Below are positions 1 through 13,980 of a stretch of DNA of 64,000 nucleotides, piece after piece (the first letter of the stretch is position 1; each line of letters opens with the position of its first letter). The position numbers were made by a program, and so were the translations under genes. The notes beneath the pieces are model-generated. The model was not told where the DNA came from. It searched no databases and saw only the letters and a program-made list of their open reading frames with translations. Source of the DNA: Sanghuangporus weigelae (lineage: Eukaryota > Basidiomycota > Agaricomycetes > Hymenochaetales > Hymenochaetaceae); assembly GCA_033182465.1 (NCBI GenBank), contig CP137329.1, positions 1,240,001 to 1,304,000 on the forward strand, given 5' to 3'.

Positions 1-570
1 TGGCAGATAGGTAAGGCTTGGACAGTAGCTAGCCAAGATGGTTGTCGTACACGAAATCTAGATTAACATAATTTCTATATCAAGTAATTTTTATCCTGAT
101 ATAAGCAGCAATACTATCGTGTGATCCCTCTTTTCATTTTTCCTTCTTTTCATTTTTGCTGTTTCCCTACCTTCTGCTCCCCCACTTGTCTTGAAAAAAT
201 TCACATATATGTATTTCAGTGCCAGGAACACGATTCTGCAGTTTTTTTGAGTAGAAACCTTATAGTTGCAATAAAATTGTCGAAAAATGCATTTTCTCAG
301 CTTGGGAGGTGCCATATTTGCCACGTAAAAAATTCCAGTCAACCCATTCCACAACCACTCTTATCCCAGAGCACTTGTAACACAGTCATATACTCCTGCA
401 ATTTTTTCTGTGCAGATTTGTGTGCGTTGGCAATTAAAATTGAAAGATGAGTCCTGGGATGGTGACATGAGGTGACAAATGAGTCTGGTTTGCTTATCCG
501 ACCACGCCTCACGGAAACTGTGACAATATGTAACAAAAGATGAAAAGAGGGATACCCCTTGATATTTTGC

Positions 571-1164
571 TTACAGCCGTTTGCAAAAGTAATGAGAATC
601 ACGTGATTTCACCACTTTTCTCGCCATGAGAGCCTCAAAACACAGATAAAATCATATCTCACCCAAATCTCAACGGTTTCACATCATCTAAGTTGCTAAA
701 TTCATCTTTTCGAAAGGGCTTTCGCTTAAAGAAAACTGTAGAGAAAATAGAGCGAAAAATGACCCTAAAATGGCGAAAATATCGGTTTTTGCCTCTTCCT
801 TGCATGTGCAATTTTTTCTGTGATCCCTGCTGGTCCAGCACCTCCCCAAAGCTATCCAGAATGATAATATGATTATAAAATGAATTTACAGACTGAGTTT
901 GAGTTGAATTGTGTACCAGAATGTGCTGCTTTGAGGCATGCCTGAATCACTCAAAACTCATCATTTCCCCCTAGCCTCCCAGGCTCCAGGAAAAATTCTT
1001 ACAGGCCAGATTCATGCATGTAAATTCATTTTGGATATAAGAGACTAGGTTTGTGTACTAGCTAAGGCCTCAGCATCCACTGGTGAGCTGGGCTGAACAA
1101 GTGATTCTGGTTGTATGCATCATTTTAGACAGCATCTTCCCAGCTCACCAGTGGATGCTGTGTT
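571..1164. repeat. Left arm of fold-back inverted repeat
   Basis: This arm is repeated in reverse complement at about 14810-15316 with only scattered mismatches; for example, one base differs in the stretch next to CTAGGTTTGTGTACTAGC. It ends in its own inverted repeat (GCATCCACTGGTGAGCTGG near 1072 against its reverse complement near 1140), which is the loop end of the palindrome. A 60-codon open frame at 659-841 recurs identically in the other arm only because the DNA is duplicated. It is not supported as a gene. Confidence 0.85.
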
Positions 1165-1447
1165 GTGAGGGAGCGAACACGAATATCCGAGAGGAAAACT
1201 CTCTATTATTTTGTTATACAGTTTTTACAGCGGTTTTATAATACTGAAGGGATCTGAGACATAAGTCAGGATAGAACGGTAAAGAAATAGAATGGTAATA
1301 CAATTCAAAAAAGCGAAAGAGAATTGACAAACAAGAATGACAAGCACAAAACCGAAAGAATGCAAATGATTAATAAATACCATATATTCATTCCAAACGG
1401 CAAGTGAAACAACTCGATCGGAACTTCGACAGTTTGATAATCCAACA
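1161..1447 (-). repeat. Copia LTR (3' LTR in element orientation)
   Basis: This 287-base LTR starts TGTTGTGAGGGAG and ends GATAATCCAACA on the plus strand. It matches the copy at 14523-14809 base for base as far as can be read by eye. The purine tract just inside it, written on the minus strand as TTTGAGGGGGAG, is the likely polypurine tract. Confidence 0.95.
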
Positions 1448-1468
1448 CTCCCCCTCAAAGTGTGCGAA

Positions 1469-1888
1469 TGTTAGGCGGCGAGACTAACAGACGTCGATCT
1501 CGAGGCGGCCAACACAACAACAAACAACAGGCTAAACGCGAGTTGCCGAGCTAGACACAAGCTATGTCGAAGTGAAGGTAAGTAGAATTCAGCAAACTAG
1601 TAGTACAAGAGTAGGTACCTATGTCGAAGTGAAGGTAAGTAGAATAGTAAGACAAGGAATCAAAAGAGTCAAACTATCTACTTATATAGGCTTCGAGCGC
1701 GTGAAAGGTCTACTCTAATAAGGAATCACATGACGAGGGAGCGGGGTGATTAGTGAGCCTGGTAGAATGTCGTAGAACATTCTAACGAGTGGATGAGTAA
1801 TCACAAAGAAAATAAAAGAAAAGGAAAAGAATATTAAAATCAAAGGATGACGTAAGAAAAGAAAAAGGAAAATGTTCGAGTCCTAACA
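1469..1888 (-). repeat. Gypsy LTR (3' LTR in element orientation)
   Basis: This 420-base LTR differs from the copy at 7682-8101 at about two bases. It contains an internal direct repeat of about 27 bases around CTATGTCGAAGTGAAGGTAA, near 1562 and 1618. A G-rich polypurine tract (minus strand GAAGGGGGGGTGA) adjoins it at about 1889. Confidence 0.94.
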
Positions 1889-4800
1889 TCACCCCCCCTT
1901 CAAGGTTGGGCGTCCCGACCAACCGCTATATCCTTCCGAGGTTGTGAACTTACGTATCGCACGAAGACTCTGACGGGGTATCGACAACTTCCTTGGAGCG
2001 CCTGGATGCTTTCGATAGAACTCGTCGACTGCTTCCTTAGCATTATCTCCAATGTCCGATTCGGGTTGCCAAGTTGCTTCCTCGTATCCAACCCACTTGA
2101 CAAGGAATTGAAGCTTTCCTCTATGAAGACGTGAGTCAAGTAGTTCTTCGACCTCGTATTCTTCTTCATCGTCAACAAGAACAGGTGGCGGTGGTGGAGG
2201 TTTCTTCTGAGACTCGAAAGACGGTTCGACGGCCGGTTTGAGCAGGACCTCATTGAAGACGGGGTGGACTTGCCTCCAAGTGCGCGGTAACTTGAGCCGA
2301 TATGCGCTTGCTCTGACCTTTTCGACGATCTCGAAAGGGCCGAACCACTTGTCGTCCATCTTTTTCGTCGGTCTTATCGTCTTGATGTTACGCCCATCAA
2401 GAAAAACCTTGCTGCCTGCTTCGTATTCCATTGACTTTCCTGCGTGACGATCGTAGAAACGTTTCATGTCTTCGTTGGCCTTGACGAGGTTAGCTTGCGC
2501 GAGTTCATGAATACCCTTGACGTGCTTCGCAAATTCTTCAGCTGACATGTTCGAAGATGAAGTTCGAACACCCGTGAACCCTGTTGGATGTACTCCCGCG
2601 TTGACAAAGAATGGGGACAGCTTCGTTGCTGAGTGTTCGCGGTTGTTGTATGCGAACTCTGCAAGCGCTAACCAGTCTGCCCAGTCCGATTGACGGTGGT
2701 TGACGTACAGCCTTAGGTATTGTTCGAGTTCTTGATTAACTCGCTCGGTTTGGCCGTCGGTCTGGGGATGGTACGCCGTCGAGGGGTTACCTTCGATATG
2801 GAGGAGTTTGTACAATTCCCTCATCATCTTGGCATCGAACTGAACGCCCCTGTCGTGAATGATTTTCTTCGGCAGTCCGTGTAGTCGGAAGACTTGATCG
2901 CGATAGATACGTGCCATGCCCTCCGCCGTCAGTTTCGTTGTTGTTGGGATCGCATGAATCTGTTTGCTAAAGCGATCAACTACGACACATATCGCATTGA
3001 AACCGTTGGACTCAGGGAGTTCTCCGATCAGGTTGACCGTGACAATCTGCCATGGCGCCTCCGGTACTTCGTTCGGGTGCAAAACCTTTGCCCTCGTTAC
3101 TCGCAGAGCCTTCGTTCGTTGACACCGATCACAACCTCGCACGTAGTTCCGAACATCGACATACATGTTTGGCCACCAGAAGCTTCAGCTTATCATTGAC
3201 ACCGTCTTATTTGCTCCCGGGTGTCCTGCCAGCGTCGAGTCGTGACATTCCTTCATGACAGCTTCTCTTATCGATGTTGGTACAAAGACGTTCCAGAACT
3301 TCTTCGAGCTCGTTGTCGACACCTTGACCGTTACCTCCTTTGACCACACGCCATCCTTGAGTACTAGTCCTGACGGTCTTTCCCCGTCATCCGTGTCTTC
3401 CTGTGCCTTCTTGATCGTCTCGACAAGTGAGTCCCTGGACGTGTTAACCGTTGCTCGTACCAACCATTCATCCTTGATGAACGTGACGTTTTCATTGTCG
3501 TGCTCACCCTTGTCGTAGTCTGCACGTCGCGACAATAAATCCGCTTTTCCGAGCGTCTTTCCCGGCTTGTGTACGAGCATGAAGTCAAACTCTGCCAGGT
3601 CGAGTCGCCAACGAGCTTGTCGACGGTTTAGCTTCTGAGGGGCCTTGAAGTACGTCAGGTTCGCATGATCAGTCCAAACCTCGAATGGTTGATTGGCCCC
3701 TTGGAGGTATTGACGCCATTCCTTGAGCGCTTGAACGATAGCGAGCATCTCTTTGTCATAAATCTCGTAGTTCCGTTCCGCATCTAGTAACGTCGACGAT
3801 CGATACGCAACAACCTTCCATTTGCCTTTTTGTCTCTGAAGGAGCACACCTCCAGTTGCAAAGTCCGATGCATCAGCCTCAACACGGAAAGGGTCGTCAT
3901 TGTTCGGAATGGCCAGGACCGGAGGACTACTCAAACGCTCCTTCAACTCCTCGAACGCACGCTGTTCCTCCTCTCCCCACTTCCACTCTGCTTTACCCGT
4001 TAGCGACGTGAGCGGCTTGACAACCGAGCTGTACCCTTCAACAAAATGACGTAACCAGTTTCCTAGACCGAGAAACTGTTGTAGTTCATGGACGTTCTTT
4101 GGAACGGGCCATTCTTGGACTGCGATCGTCTTTTTCGGATCCATACGCACTTTGCCGTTACCGATGATGTGGCCGAGATATTTGACAGTACTGACCTCGA
4201 ACTCACATTTCTGCGGCTTTAGGAAAAGCTTGTTCTTACGCAGAATCTCGAAGACTCATCTTGTTCGTTCGCGATGTTCTTCCAGGGTGTCCGAGAATAT
4301 GAGTATGTCGTCGAGGTAAATGATGACAACGCCTTCATGAATCAATTCTCGGAATATGTCGTTCATGAATCCTTGGAAGGTAGCCGGCGCATTGCATAAG
4401 CCAAAGAACATTACCGTCGGTTCAAACAATCCTAGGTTTGTCCTGAACGCTGCCTTCCACTCGTCACCTTCGCGGATCCGGATGTTGTAATATCCCCAGC
4501 GGATGTCGAGCTTGGTGATGTACTTAGCATCCTTGACCTTATCGATGAGCTCGTTGATCAGTGGCAACGGGTACTTATTCTTGACCGTTCCGTCGTTGAG
4601 CTTTCGATAGTCCTGAATCGCTCGCAAGCTCCCGTCTTCCTTCTTGATAAAGAAGAACGGCGACGCCATCGGAGATTTCGACTGTCTAATGCGTCCCGAT
4701 GCAAGGTTTTCTTCAATAAACGCCTTCATCGCTTCCTGTTCCTTGGGCGACAATGGGTACACCTTACAATCACTTGGCTTGAAGTCCGGTTTCAGGTCGA

Positions 4801-7681
4801 TAGCGTGGTCCCACGTCCGATGATCGGGCAATTGCTCGAACGATTCCTCGCTAAAAACATCCGCAAACTCTTCCAGATAGGGGGGCCACTTCGTCGCTTC
4901 CTTCATCCAGACCCTCCGCACGTAGTCATCATCCGCCTCCTCATTCGACAGCGTAGACGCGCATTCGTCAGGGCATCATGTGAAGTCAATTTTACCGATC
5001 TTCCAGTCAATCTCTGGGTTGTGCTTCCGCAACCAGTCATGACCGAGGAAAATGTTGGATGATGCCAACGACGTGACTGCTAGACGGATCTCCTCTTCAT
5101 GTTTCCCAAAGATCATACGTACAATCACGTATTCCTTGATCAGTCCGCTTTCGTTGCTTGTTCCATCAGCATTGAAGACGGGCCTTGGACGAATATACCT
5201 TTGCGTATGGAAACCGTACCGTTTGACGAAACCTTCATCGATGCAGGAGCCCGTGCATCCCGAGTCAATGAGTGCATGCGCATCAATCAGATACTCGTCT
5301 TGCTTCATCGGGTTCAAGGCGTCCACTTCGTCATCATTCGCCACCTGTGGATGTACGATGCTAACGAATGCGTCAAGTTCCTGACCGCCACTCCTCCTGA
5401 TGAACTGTCCACACGTCGCATCTTCTATGCCTTCGCGCCATACTTCAGCCGCGCGTCTGTCAACCACACTCCACACTGCCTCAGTATCGTTCGCCTGGGC
5501 GACAACGTTCTCACGGTAAGGTTCTTCCGTCACAACCTCATTTTTTATAGCGGTTTGAATCCGCTCATCTGCCCTTAGCACTTCTGAGCCGCCTCCTTGC
5601 GCACTCACTCTTCTAGCAAACAGCTCGTCATAGACGCTGAAGTCTTCCTCGTCTTCTGACTCACTGGGAATTACGTCGGATAGGACATTTCGAAGGTTAA
5701 AACCGCCTCGTATATTCGCATCTTGGTAGTGTACATCGGGGCGATTATATTTTAACGAACGCGATGAAAAGAGTCCTTTAGCTATTTGACCAGTCGTTCC
5801 GACGTTTATGCCTGGTCGTCCTGAAAACCCTCACCGTCGACTATCTCTTCCAGCTCAGCTGGCACTGCTCGCACATCGACGCTTTCGAAGTCTGATTCCT
5901 TCGCATTGCCGAGCTCTTTGAGTAACGCCAGTCTGTCTTCTGGTTCGAAGGCAGCGATGATGGACCGTATTGCCTCACGACCGCGTGGGCAATCTCTGAT
6001 AAAGTGGCCGACCCTGCCACACTTGTAGCACGCACGTTGGGCACGTGCTTGGTTCATGGCGATGTCCATGGGCTGACCGAGTCCTCCATACGTCACTCCT
6101 GTTGCGTCGCAACGATCGGCTCGAGGGAAAGGAGCACTCTGCCTTACTGGCTGTTGAGGGGCTTGGGCGTACGGTCGAGCGAACCCTTGCGGCCTGGCTG
6201 GTAGTGTTGCTAGGCGCTGTTGTCCTCGTCGTTGCGCATGGACGTACTTGATCTGTCGCTCAACGTTATCGACCGTGACGGCACGTTTCCTCCACTGCAT
6301 ATACGTTGTTGGGGTAGGGTCTGTTCGCATTACACCATCGACGACAGCGGAGTTGAGCGCCTTCATGAGTTTGGCGATGAGCGTACCATCATGTTCCGAC
6401 TTCGTAAGCCCTGCGCGCACGCGCTCGATGTCGAAGTCGTTTAGGAACTTGTCTGCTTCCTGCTCGCCTTGCCTCATTGTATCTAACTTGTCGAATGCCT
6501 TCTGGTGACGATTCGGATCCTCAAACGAGACGTTAAGCTTGTCGAGGAAAGCCGTCCACGTCTCTGTAATGCTCAAGCTCCCGCTCTGCGATGCCCACTC
6601 AACATAGTTCTCTGCCCATGTCGACGCACTCCCGCTCTTCAGGTACGAGAGGACAAACATGATCTTGTCCTTGTCGTCTTGGAAACGGGACTCGTACGAT
6701 GCGAGATACAACAGTACCTCTCGGCGAAAGTCAACATAATCATCGCCGCCTGAGAACTCCCGTGGGGGTGCGACACCCTTCTTCGGTCCGCCACCTGTGG
6801 TTGTTGACCTAAGTGCCAACGCAATTGCCTGGGCCATAGCAGTGTAGTCAACCGCTGGTTGCATCGCTGGCGCTGGCGTTGTTGGGACTGGGGGAGCCAT
6901 CGGTGGTTCAGGTGTCGTGTTCCGACTGCTGATCGCTGGCGTTGGTTCTCTTGGCTCGGTGAACGATAGTGATGTCTGAAGTGGGGGGGCGGTTACTGGT
7001 TCCTCCGGATCTATGAAGGTGAGGAAATGTTCGGACGGAAGGACGGAAGGAGCAACTGATGACGTAGGAGCGTTTGATGTTGTCGGGCCTGTTTGTCTAC
7101 TGCTTCTTGGAGTCCAGACAATTACACGTCTGTCTATGAGCGAGCCCCACCGTTTGCGTTCTTCAATCCAAACAGCGTCGTGGACTAGATCACCTTCGCC
7201 TCGGACTACGTAGCTGTTTCTAGATTCCGACCACCTGCTACCACTCGGGAGAGCGTCTCTCTGCTCGTCAGTTAGTTCCACGGTGATATGCTGGGGGCGG
7301 GACGGGGACCGGCGTGTTCGAGCGGGTCCGACCTCTGGTAACCGGCTCGTCTTGGAAGTTAACGACTACGCGGAAAACTCCTATGCGAATGACAAACGAT
7401 AGACTTATCGATGACTGGACCTTGTATGTTACCCACGAGCACGTCAAATGAGCACGCCACCAGATGCTGATACGGAGCGCCACGTTGATGTGATCGGTTG
7501 TTGGGGGTTAGACTATCGGGACACGTCGGAGTCAATTGGACAACGACGGGCTAGATAGGGGTTGCTCGGATGAATCCGGGATGGGCGCGGTGATGAACCG
7601 TCGACGTTAACTCCTTGCGTGGAGTAGCGATAGCGAGCGCGAACAAACGTTTACGTGGGCTAGAGGTAGGTCTTACTATTA

Positions 7682-8101
7682 TGTTAGGCGGCGAGACTAA
7701 CAGACGTCGATCTCGAGGCGGCCAACACAACAACAAACAACAGGCTAAACGCGAGTTGCCGAGCTAGACACAAGCTATGTCGAAGTGAAGGTAAGTAGAA
7801 TTCAGCAAACTAGTAGTACAAGAGTAGGTACCTATGTCGAAGTGAAGGTAAGTAGAATAGTAAGACAAGGAATCAAAAGAGTCAAACTATCTACTTATAT
7901 AGGCTTCGAGCGCGTGAAAGGTCTACTCTAATAAGGAATCACATGACGAGGGAGCGGGGTGATTAGTGAGCCTGGTAGAACGTCGTAGAACATTCTAATG
8001 AGTGGATGAGTAATCACAAAGAAAATAAAAGAAAAGGAAAAGAATATTAAAATCAAAGGATGACGTAAGAAAAGAAAAAGGAAAATGTTCGAGTCCTAAC
8101 A
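7682..8101 (-). repeat. Gypsy LTR (5' LTR in element orientation)
   Basis: This LTR has the same length and internal direct repeat as the copy at 1469-1888. It would hold the Gypsy promoter. The roughly 400 bases between it and gag (7282-7681) are untranslated leader with nothing else recognisable. Confidence 0.94.
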
Positions 8102-11100
8102 GCGAAGTCCGAGTTCCGAAGCAAAATGTTTGACTTTGAAAGATGGCAGAGGTTTTGTAAATATATCGGCTGTCATGTCCTCGGTAGGACAAAACACGAG
8201 TCGAATTTTCTTTTCCTCGATGAGCCATCAAATGAAGTGATATCGAACATCGATATGTTTTGTTCGAGCGTTGAACTGACGTTCTTTGGTAATGGAAATC
8301 GTGGATTTGTTGTCAGAAAAGATGGTTGTTGGTTGAAGAGACGTCTTGAATAATTGATAAACAAGTTGGCGAAGCCAAATTGCCTCTTTGGCTGCATGGG
8401 TGGTGGCAATGTATTCGGATTCGGCTGTAGAAAGCGAGACGATTTCTTGTGTTTTCGAATACCACGATATGGCTCCTCCATTCAGAATAAATACATTACC
8501 AGAAATTGCTCGACGTTCTTCCTGCATGCTTCCATCTGCGTCCGTAAAGCCTTTCAATTCACGTCCTTGAACTCCTCCGTAGGTCAACCAAAGATTTCTG
8601 GAACCTTTTAAGTACGCGAATACACGTTTGACGGCCTTCCAATGATCTGGCCCAGGGTTCACGGAAAACTTGGATAATAGCGTTACAGTAAACGCTATGT
8701 CGGGCCGAGTTGCTAAAGCCGCGTACATTAGGGACCCAATCGCCTCTCGATATGGTACGTCCCGCATGGTGCCAAGTTCTTCGGCTGAGTGTGGAGATTG
8801 CGAAGAGGTTAAACGAACATTTGGGTCCATGGGACTGGACAGCGGTTTTAGCTCGTCAAAGTTGAATCGACGCAAGATAGCATCGATGTAGGCCCGTTGA
8901 GAAAGAGAAAGGCTTCGATTTTCGCGATTCCGAATGATTTCAATTCCGAGCAGCCAGTGAAGTGATCCAAGGTCAGTAATGTCGACATATTCTTGAAAGC
9001 GTTGCTTGAACCAAGCTATCTGGCTAGTTTCGCCACGTGTTCCAGCAATAGTAAAGTCGTCGACATGAATCACCACAATAAGAATTTTGTCTTTGTTGTG
9101 GAGGAAGAAAGCCCCGAGGTCGGCATCTGAGCAGGTAAATCCCAATTTATTACAAAGGATCCACGTGACTTTTTGATACCATTTTCATCCAGACTGCTTA
9201 AGGCCATATATGGGTTTCTTCAGGTCGTATACCTCGGTTTTGCTCCTCGCATATCCTGGTGGCGGCCTCATGAATATGTCCTCTCCATCATCAAAGTGGC
9301 CATTTAGGTAAGCACTTTTAACATCAATTTGTTCCAATTCGAGGTCGTAAAGTGCTGCCGTGGCCAGGACGGCTCGGATAGTAGAAAGTTTCGCGACAGG
9401 TGCATATGTTTCAAAAAAGTCGACTCCTGGGACTTGACTGAAACCCTGTGCCACTAACCTTGCTTTATATCGTATAGGCTTCCCAGCAGCGTCCTTCTTC
9501 ACCTTGAAGACCCACTTGGAACCTACGATGTTGGTTCCTTTAGGTACGTGGTCGCGTTTCTCCCATGTACCAGCTGATTCTAATGCGTGTATTTCTTCTT
9601 TCATAGCTTGCTCCCACAGTCTCCATTCGGGGAGTCTTTTCGCTTCTGATAGGGAGTGTGGTTCAACGACGTCCACGTCGTCCATAGCGGCCATGAACGC
9701 ATACTCCTCGTCATAGTCGTCCACCCTCTCATCAATCACATCCGCAGCCGCAGCTACTGCTGCGCGCATGCCCCGCGGCAGACTCCTATCGGATCCCTCG
9801 CCGGCCAATACTCTCCTAACGTATGGAGAGGGTTTCTTGATGCGTTTAGAAGAGTTCTCGTTGTCCTCATCGACGTCGATCGTCTTGTATTGGTGAGTCT
9901 CTTTTTCTTTGTTTTTGTTTTTTTTGCTAGGGGTCTCCTTTTCTTCCTCCCCCTCAAGACGAATCAATTTGACGTCGCTCGGCGAAAAGTATACGCTTTG
10001 TTCCACGGTGAGTGATTTGTTTTCTGGCCAATATATGCGTGATCCGTTCGATGCTGAATCATATCCAACCCATCTGCCCTCACGGACTCTTTTGTCCAAT
10101 TTGGATCCACTAGTGTCGTGTACCCAGACTCGAGAGCCCCATTCGGGCAATCCCTTCAAGAAGGGTTTCTTTCCGTAAAGCGCCTCGTATGGCGTTTTAT
10201 TTCCTAATGGTCTGGTAACGACACGATTCTTCAACCATGCTGCATGCTTGCAGCATTCGGACCACAAGTTCTTCGGCAAAACGCTGCTATGCAGCATTGA
10301 ACGCATTTTCTCGCCAATTGTCCTATTGACTCGTTCAGCAACTCCATTGTGTTCGGGAGTATCATGAACGGTGAGCTTCTGTTCTGTTCCCTGAGATTTG
10401 AGAAACTCAACAAAGTCTTTCCCAGTGAATTCTCCCCCTCGATCGGAATGAAGTCTTTTTATTTTAACGCCATGTTGCGTTTCAGCCCACTTAGCAAACA
10501 TTTTGTACGAGTTGAAAGCATCTCGTTTCGATCGTATGATTGCCAGGTATGTAAATCTTGTGGCATCATCTGTAAATGACACATAGTAACGTTTGCCTCC
10601 AATCGATTGGACAGGTGAGGGTCCCCAAAGATCGGTATGAATTTCATCACTGAAATTTTCTGCTAACTTGCTAGATCGAGCTTTTGTTATCTGGAATCGA
10701 GTAGCACGGCCATATAAACATGAATCACATGTTTTGGGCACAGGTGCTGACTGGTCTAGCTGGATTCCTTCAACAAGACCCTTCGTTATCAACTGGGTGG
10801 CAGATTTGGGCGATATATGGCCCAATCTCGCGTGCAACTGATCGACAGTAAGTTTCTGCCTCTCATCTTCATCATTGATCAAGTATGTAGCAGAATCGAC
10901 GTTGAAACGATATAGACCACGTTCAGTACGAGGTATGTCTGCGATTTTCCTTCCTTCTGGATTGATAATGATGCATTTTCCGTTTCCAAAAGTCGATTCG
11001 TGTCCCATTAAATCGAGACGGCCCACTGAAATGAGGGTAGAAGTCACTCAAGGTGAGTACCACACATCCTTCAATTGTACCTTTGACGCTGAATCTCCAT

Positions 11101-12302
11101 TCGGTAGTTCTATCTCGATAGTTCCTTCTCCAACAGCGTGGAACGGCTGTCTATTCGCTGCGCGAAGTAACTTCGGCGGAACAGTGCGAAACGAGATAAA
11201 ATCAGATTTATTTGGAGAAAGGTGACGTGTACTTCCAGAATCAATGATAACTTGACTAATTCTTTCTTCTTCCTCGGGTGTATCCTCTGTCACTTTGGCT
11301 GAGAGCTCGACCATGGGATAGTCGTTTTCGTCTTCGTCAAACCAGTCTTCGAAACCAGGTGGGCACTCAACACCTTCTTTCACATCCTCATCTACTGCAG
11401 CACACCAATCCGATTCGTCCTCAGAATCCACAGTTACGTTAGCAGACTCTTTCATGTTTCCATCCTTCGATTTAGGCTTTTCTGTCTCAGGTGGTGAGTT
11501 GTTCATTTCGCGTTTTGGTCCACTGTAAGATTGATCTTTTCTTTCTTTGAGTTTCTTACAGTTCTTGACAATGTGCCCTGGTTTGTGGCAATAACGACAC
11601 GTCCTCGTTTCCTTTCGAGGTCGTTCCTCAGCAATGAGGGATACTTCCTTGCCTTTGGTATCTCGTTTTTGGTCAGTTTTTCGTCTTTCACGTTCTTTTG
11701 ACTCTCGTTCGGATTCGACTGATATGAGATGGATTAGAGCGTCTGGATCGATGGCTCGGATTTTTCGAATGGTTTCCTGGGAAATTTGGCCACCATAAAA
11801 CGAAATTGCATGACTTGCTGCTACTTTAGCGGCCGAAACTTGGGTCGAAGCGTACTTGGCCAATCCAGGAGGAATGGAGTTGATGATAGTCGACCTGTAA
11901 GCATCATCGTCGATTGTTACGCCGCATGCTGCTAATGTTTGCTTTTTGAGGCGTAATTCATTCAGGAATTGCTTCACATTCGCTCCTTTGGGGCATTTCG
12001 ACTCCATGAATTCGTTTTTCAACGAGGTTTGTGCAAACATTGATTTGTCGGTATATTCCTGAACTACTAATCTCCATTTCTCAGCAACTGTACGACATGT
12101 CAAGATTCGGACAATAGTCGTATCAGGGAGCTTCGAGGTAAGCAAATAATTTGCTGTATCTTCGTCTTTGTCCCATGCATCCTGACGAATTGACAATGTT
12201 AGATTGTCATCGTCATCGTCATCAGCTGGAGGAACCCCCGGGGATGGTGGAAGAGGCGGTAGGCTTTCTATAGACAGTTCAGGCTGGGGCGGCGGTGTAG
12301 CG

Positions 12303-13980
12303 CACTGGCCCCTCCTGTGCCAGTACACTCATACTATGGCTCCCCCTATACTGCAGATACCATATCCCAGCACTGCCGACACCTCAGAGTGTGAGGGCAC
12401 ACTCCTATTGCACTCGGGACATCATTTGAGCATGTATCCATTGATTCCAGCACACGTACTGTACTGCGGCGCCCTCCTATGACCCAAATCGATCCGCCGA
12501 TGGCTCCCCGACACTCAGACAGGTCCGCCGACAGCTCCTACCCAGCACCAGGCACTATAGGACACATCCCTTAGTGACTACGTGCCGCCGATCTTATGAT
12601 TTACCATACGTACAGCCGTGCGGCGACTCTGGATGCCTCCGAGTCGGCCCCCCTTGGCGCCGATCAATGCGGCGGACACTCAGACATCCTCAGGTACCCT
12701 CGCCGATGCCTCCTACAGCTTACCAAGCAGTCCCCCATTGTCTAGGGAGCTATATATTGTCATATGTGCTTACATGCCTCATTACGATGTATCTGCCACC
12801 AGTCCGGCAGTCCCTCACAGCACTGCCGCTCCGGCCACTCATATTAGTCACTAGGGATCGCCCACACTCTGTATTGAGTGCCGCCGATGCATCGGACACC
12901 TCAGGGACATCGGCTGATGCGCCCTTTGTCTCATATATGCGATATCAGCCTCCAATCATCGGTTCCGATGTTTCCCGACTTCCCCCTGACGCGGCGGCCC
13001 CCATTAGACCATGTATGGAAGGTAGGCATGTGGTACATCGGCGTGCCAAGCCACCGACTTGCGCCGCCAAGCCCAACTCCGCCGGCGCCCGTGTTATTGC
13101 AGATACTCAATATTTCATGTGATTGGATGCCCCCCTCACGTTGCCGCTCTCAGATTTCACCTGGGCGCTCCGGTAGCGGCCCTTGGCGACCCAGATGACT
13201 CAGGAGATGTTGTCAGACAGTAGGATGTGTCGGCGACAGCAGTAGAGTATATATAGAGCTTATACTAGCTTGTAGACGACGAGGATTCCGAGCCTAGCGG
13301 GGATTCAAAGCCTAGCAAGGATTCCAAGAGCATGTACCAGACCGAGCGCCAGAGTTCGAGATATCCCTCACTCTGAGTCTCCCCTCATGTACTGAGCCTC
13401 CCCCTTGACTATATACTATCCTTGACATCTCCTCTTGTTTGACTCCACATTCTACTTGCCTTCGCCGCCTCCGGTACGCCTCTGCCGCTCTGACGTTCAG
13501 TGATCCGGCGCCCCTCTATTCGACGTTGGCGACCCTTCGGCGACCCAGGCTTCCTATCAGACTCCTCTGCGGCACCCTTTCCAGCCTTTCACTCCAGTTT
13601 ATCCCATATATTGATCTTATACGGTCTTTTCCTTTCATCTATCGCGTTTACGCTACTGCGGCGGATTCCTGCGGCCTCCCCCTCAGTCCGGCACCCCTCT
13701 ATTCGACGTCGGCGGCCATCAGACGACCCAGGCATCCTATCAGACGACCCAGCGGCGCCTTCTCCAGCCACTCACTCCATTTTATCCTTTATATTCATCT
13801 TATACACTTCATACCTTCCTGTGGCCGAGTTTATACCACGTCGGCAGCCCCCTGTGATCCCCCCTCTCAAGCGGCGGCCCTGTTATCCTATTCCCTTTAT
13901 TCAGCGGCATCCTTAGACCCATCCATTACGTCTCCGACGGTTCCTGGCACCTGCCAGGTAGTAGGTCTTTGAGAGTCTGA
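12303..13980. other. GC-rich 1.7-kb segment interrupting the Copia gag region
   Basis: This stretch has no reading frame continuous with the Copia protein. Its composition is unlike the flanks: CCGCCGA, GCGGC and CTCC words recur and the plus strand is rich in pyrimidines. Short palindromes lie near both edges (ACTGGC...GCCAGT at 12304-12324; CCTGGCA..TGCCAGG at 13943-13958). The pentamer TAGCG occurs just outside each edge (12298-12302 and 13981-13985) and might be a target duplication, though a 5-mer match is weak. Open frames on the plus strand are proline- and serine-rich with no recognisable domain. It may be a nested non-autonomous element; the edges are approximate. Confidence 0.5.

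Larger units (their letters stand above)
1469..8101 (-). mobile_element. Gypsy LTR retrotransposon with chromodomain (chromovirus), nested in Copia
   Basis: Two 420-base LTRs (1469-1888 and 7682-8101, TGTTAGG...CCTAACA) are flanked by the 5-bp duplication GCGAA (1464-1468 and 8102-8106). This places the insertion inside the Copia element. On the minus strand, gag lies at about 5806-7281 with a CCHC knuckle (CYKCGRVGHFIRDC). Pol lies at about 1889-5608 with an aspartic protease (DSGCTGS), a reverse transcriptase with YLDD, an RNase H, an integrase and a C-terminal chromodomain (QFLVKWVGYEEATWQPE), the hallmark of chromoviruses. The LTRs differ at about two places, so insertion was recent. Gag looks open; pol is broken, with about three breaks. 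Confidence 0.94.

Noticed and set aside
659-841. Identical 60-codon open frames at 659-841 (minus) and 15044-15226 (plus)
   Set aside because: They are the same stretch of the two inverted-repeat arms; no domain, start context or conservation beyond the DNA duplication.
9656-10178. Plus-strand open frames opposite the Copia pol region
   Set aside because: Shadows of the minus-strand retrotransposon gene.
12574-13972. Long plus-strand open frames in the GC-rich segment
   Set aside because: Pro/Ser/Arg-rich translations with overlapping alternatives in other frames, as expected from skewed GC-rich DNA; no motif.
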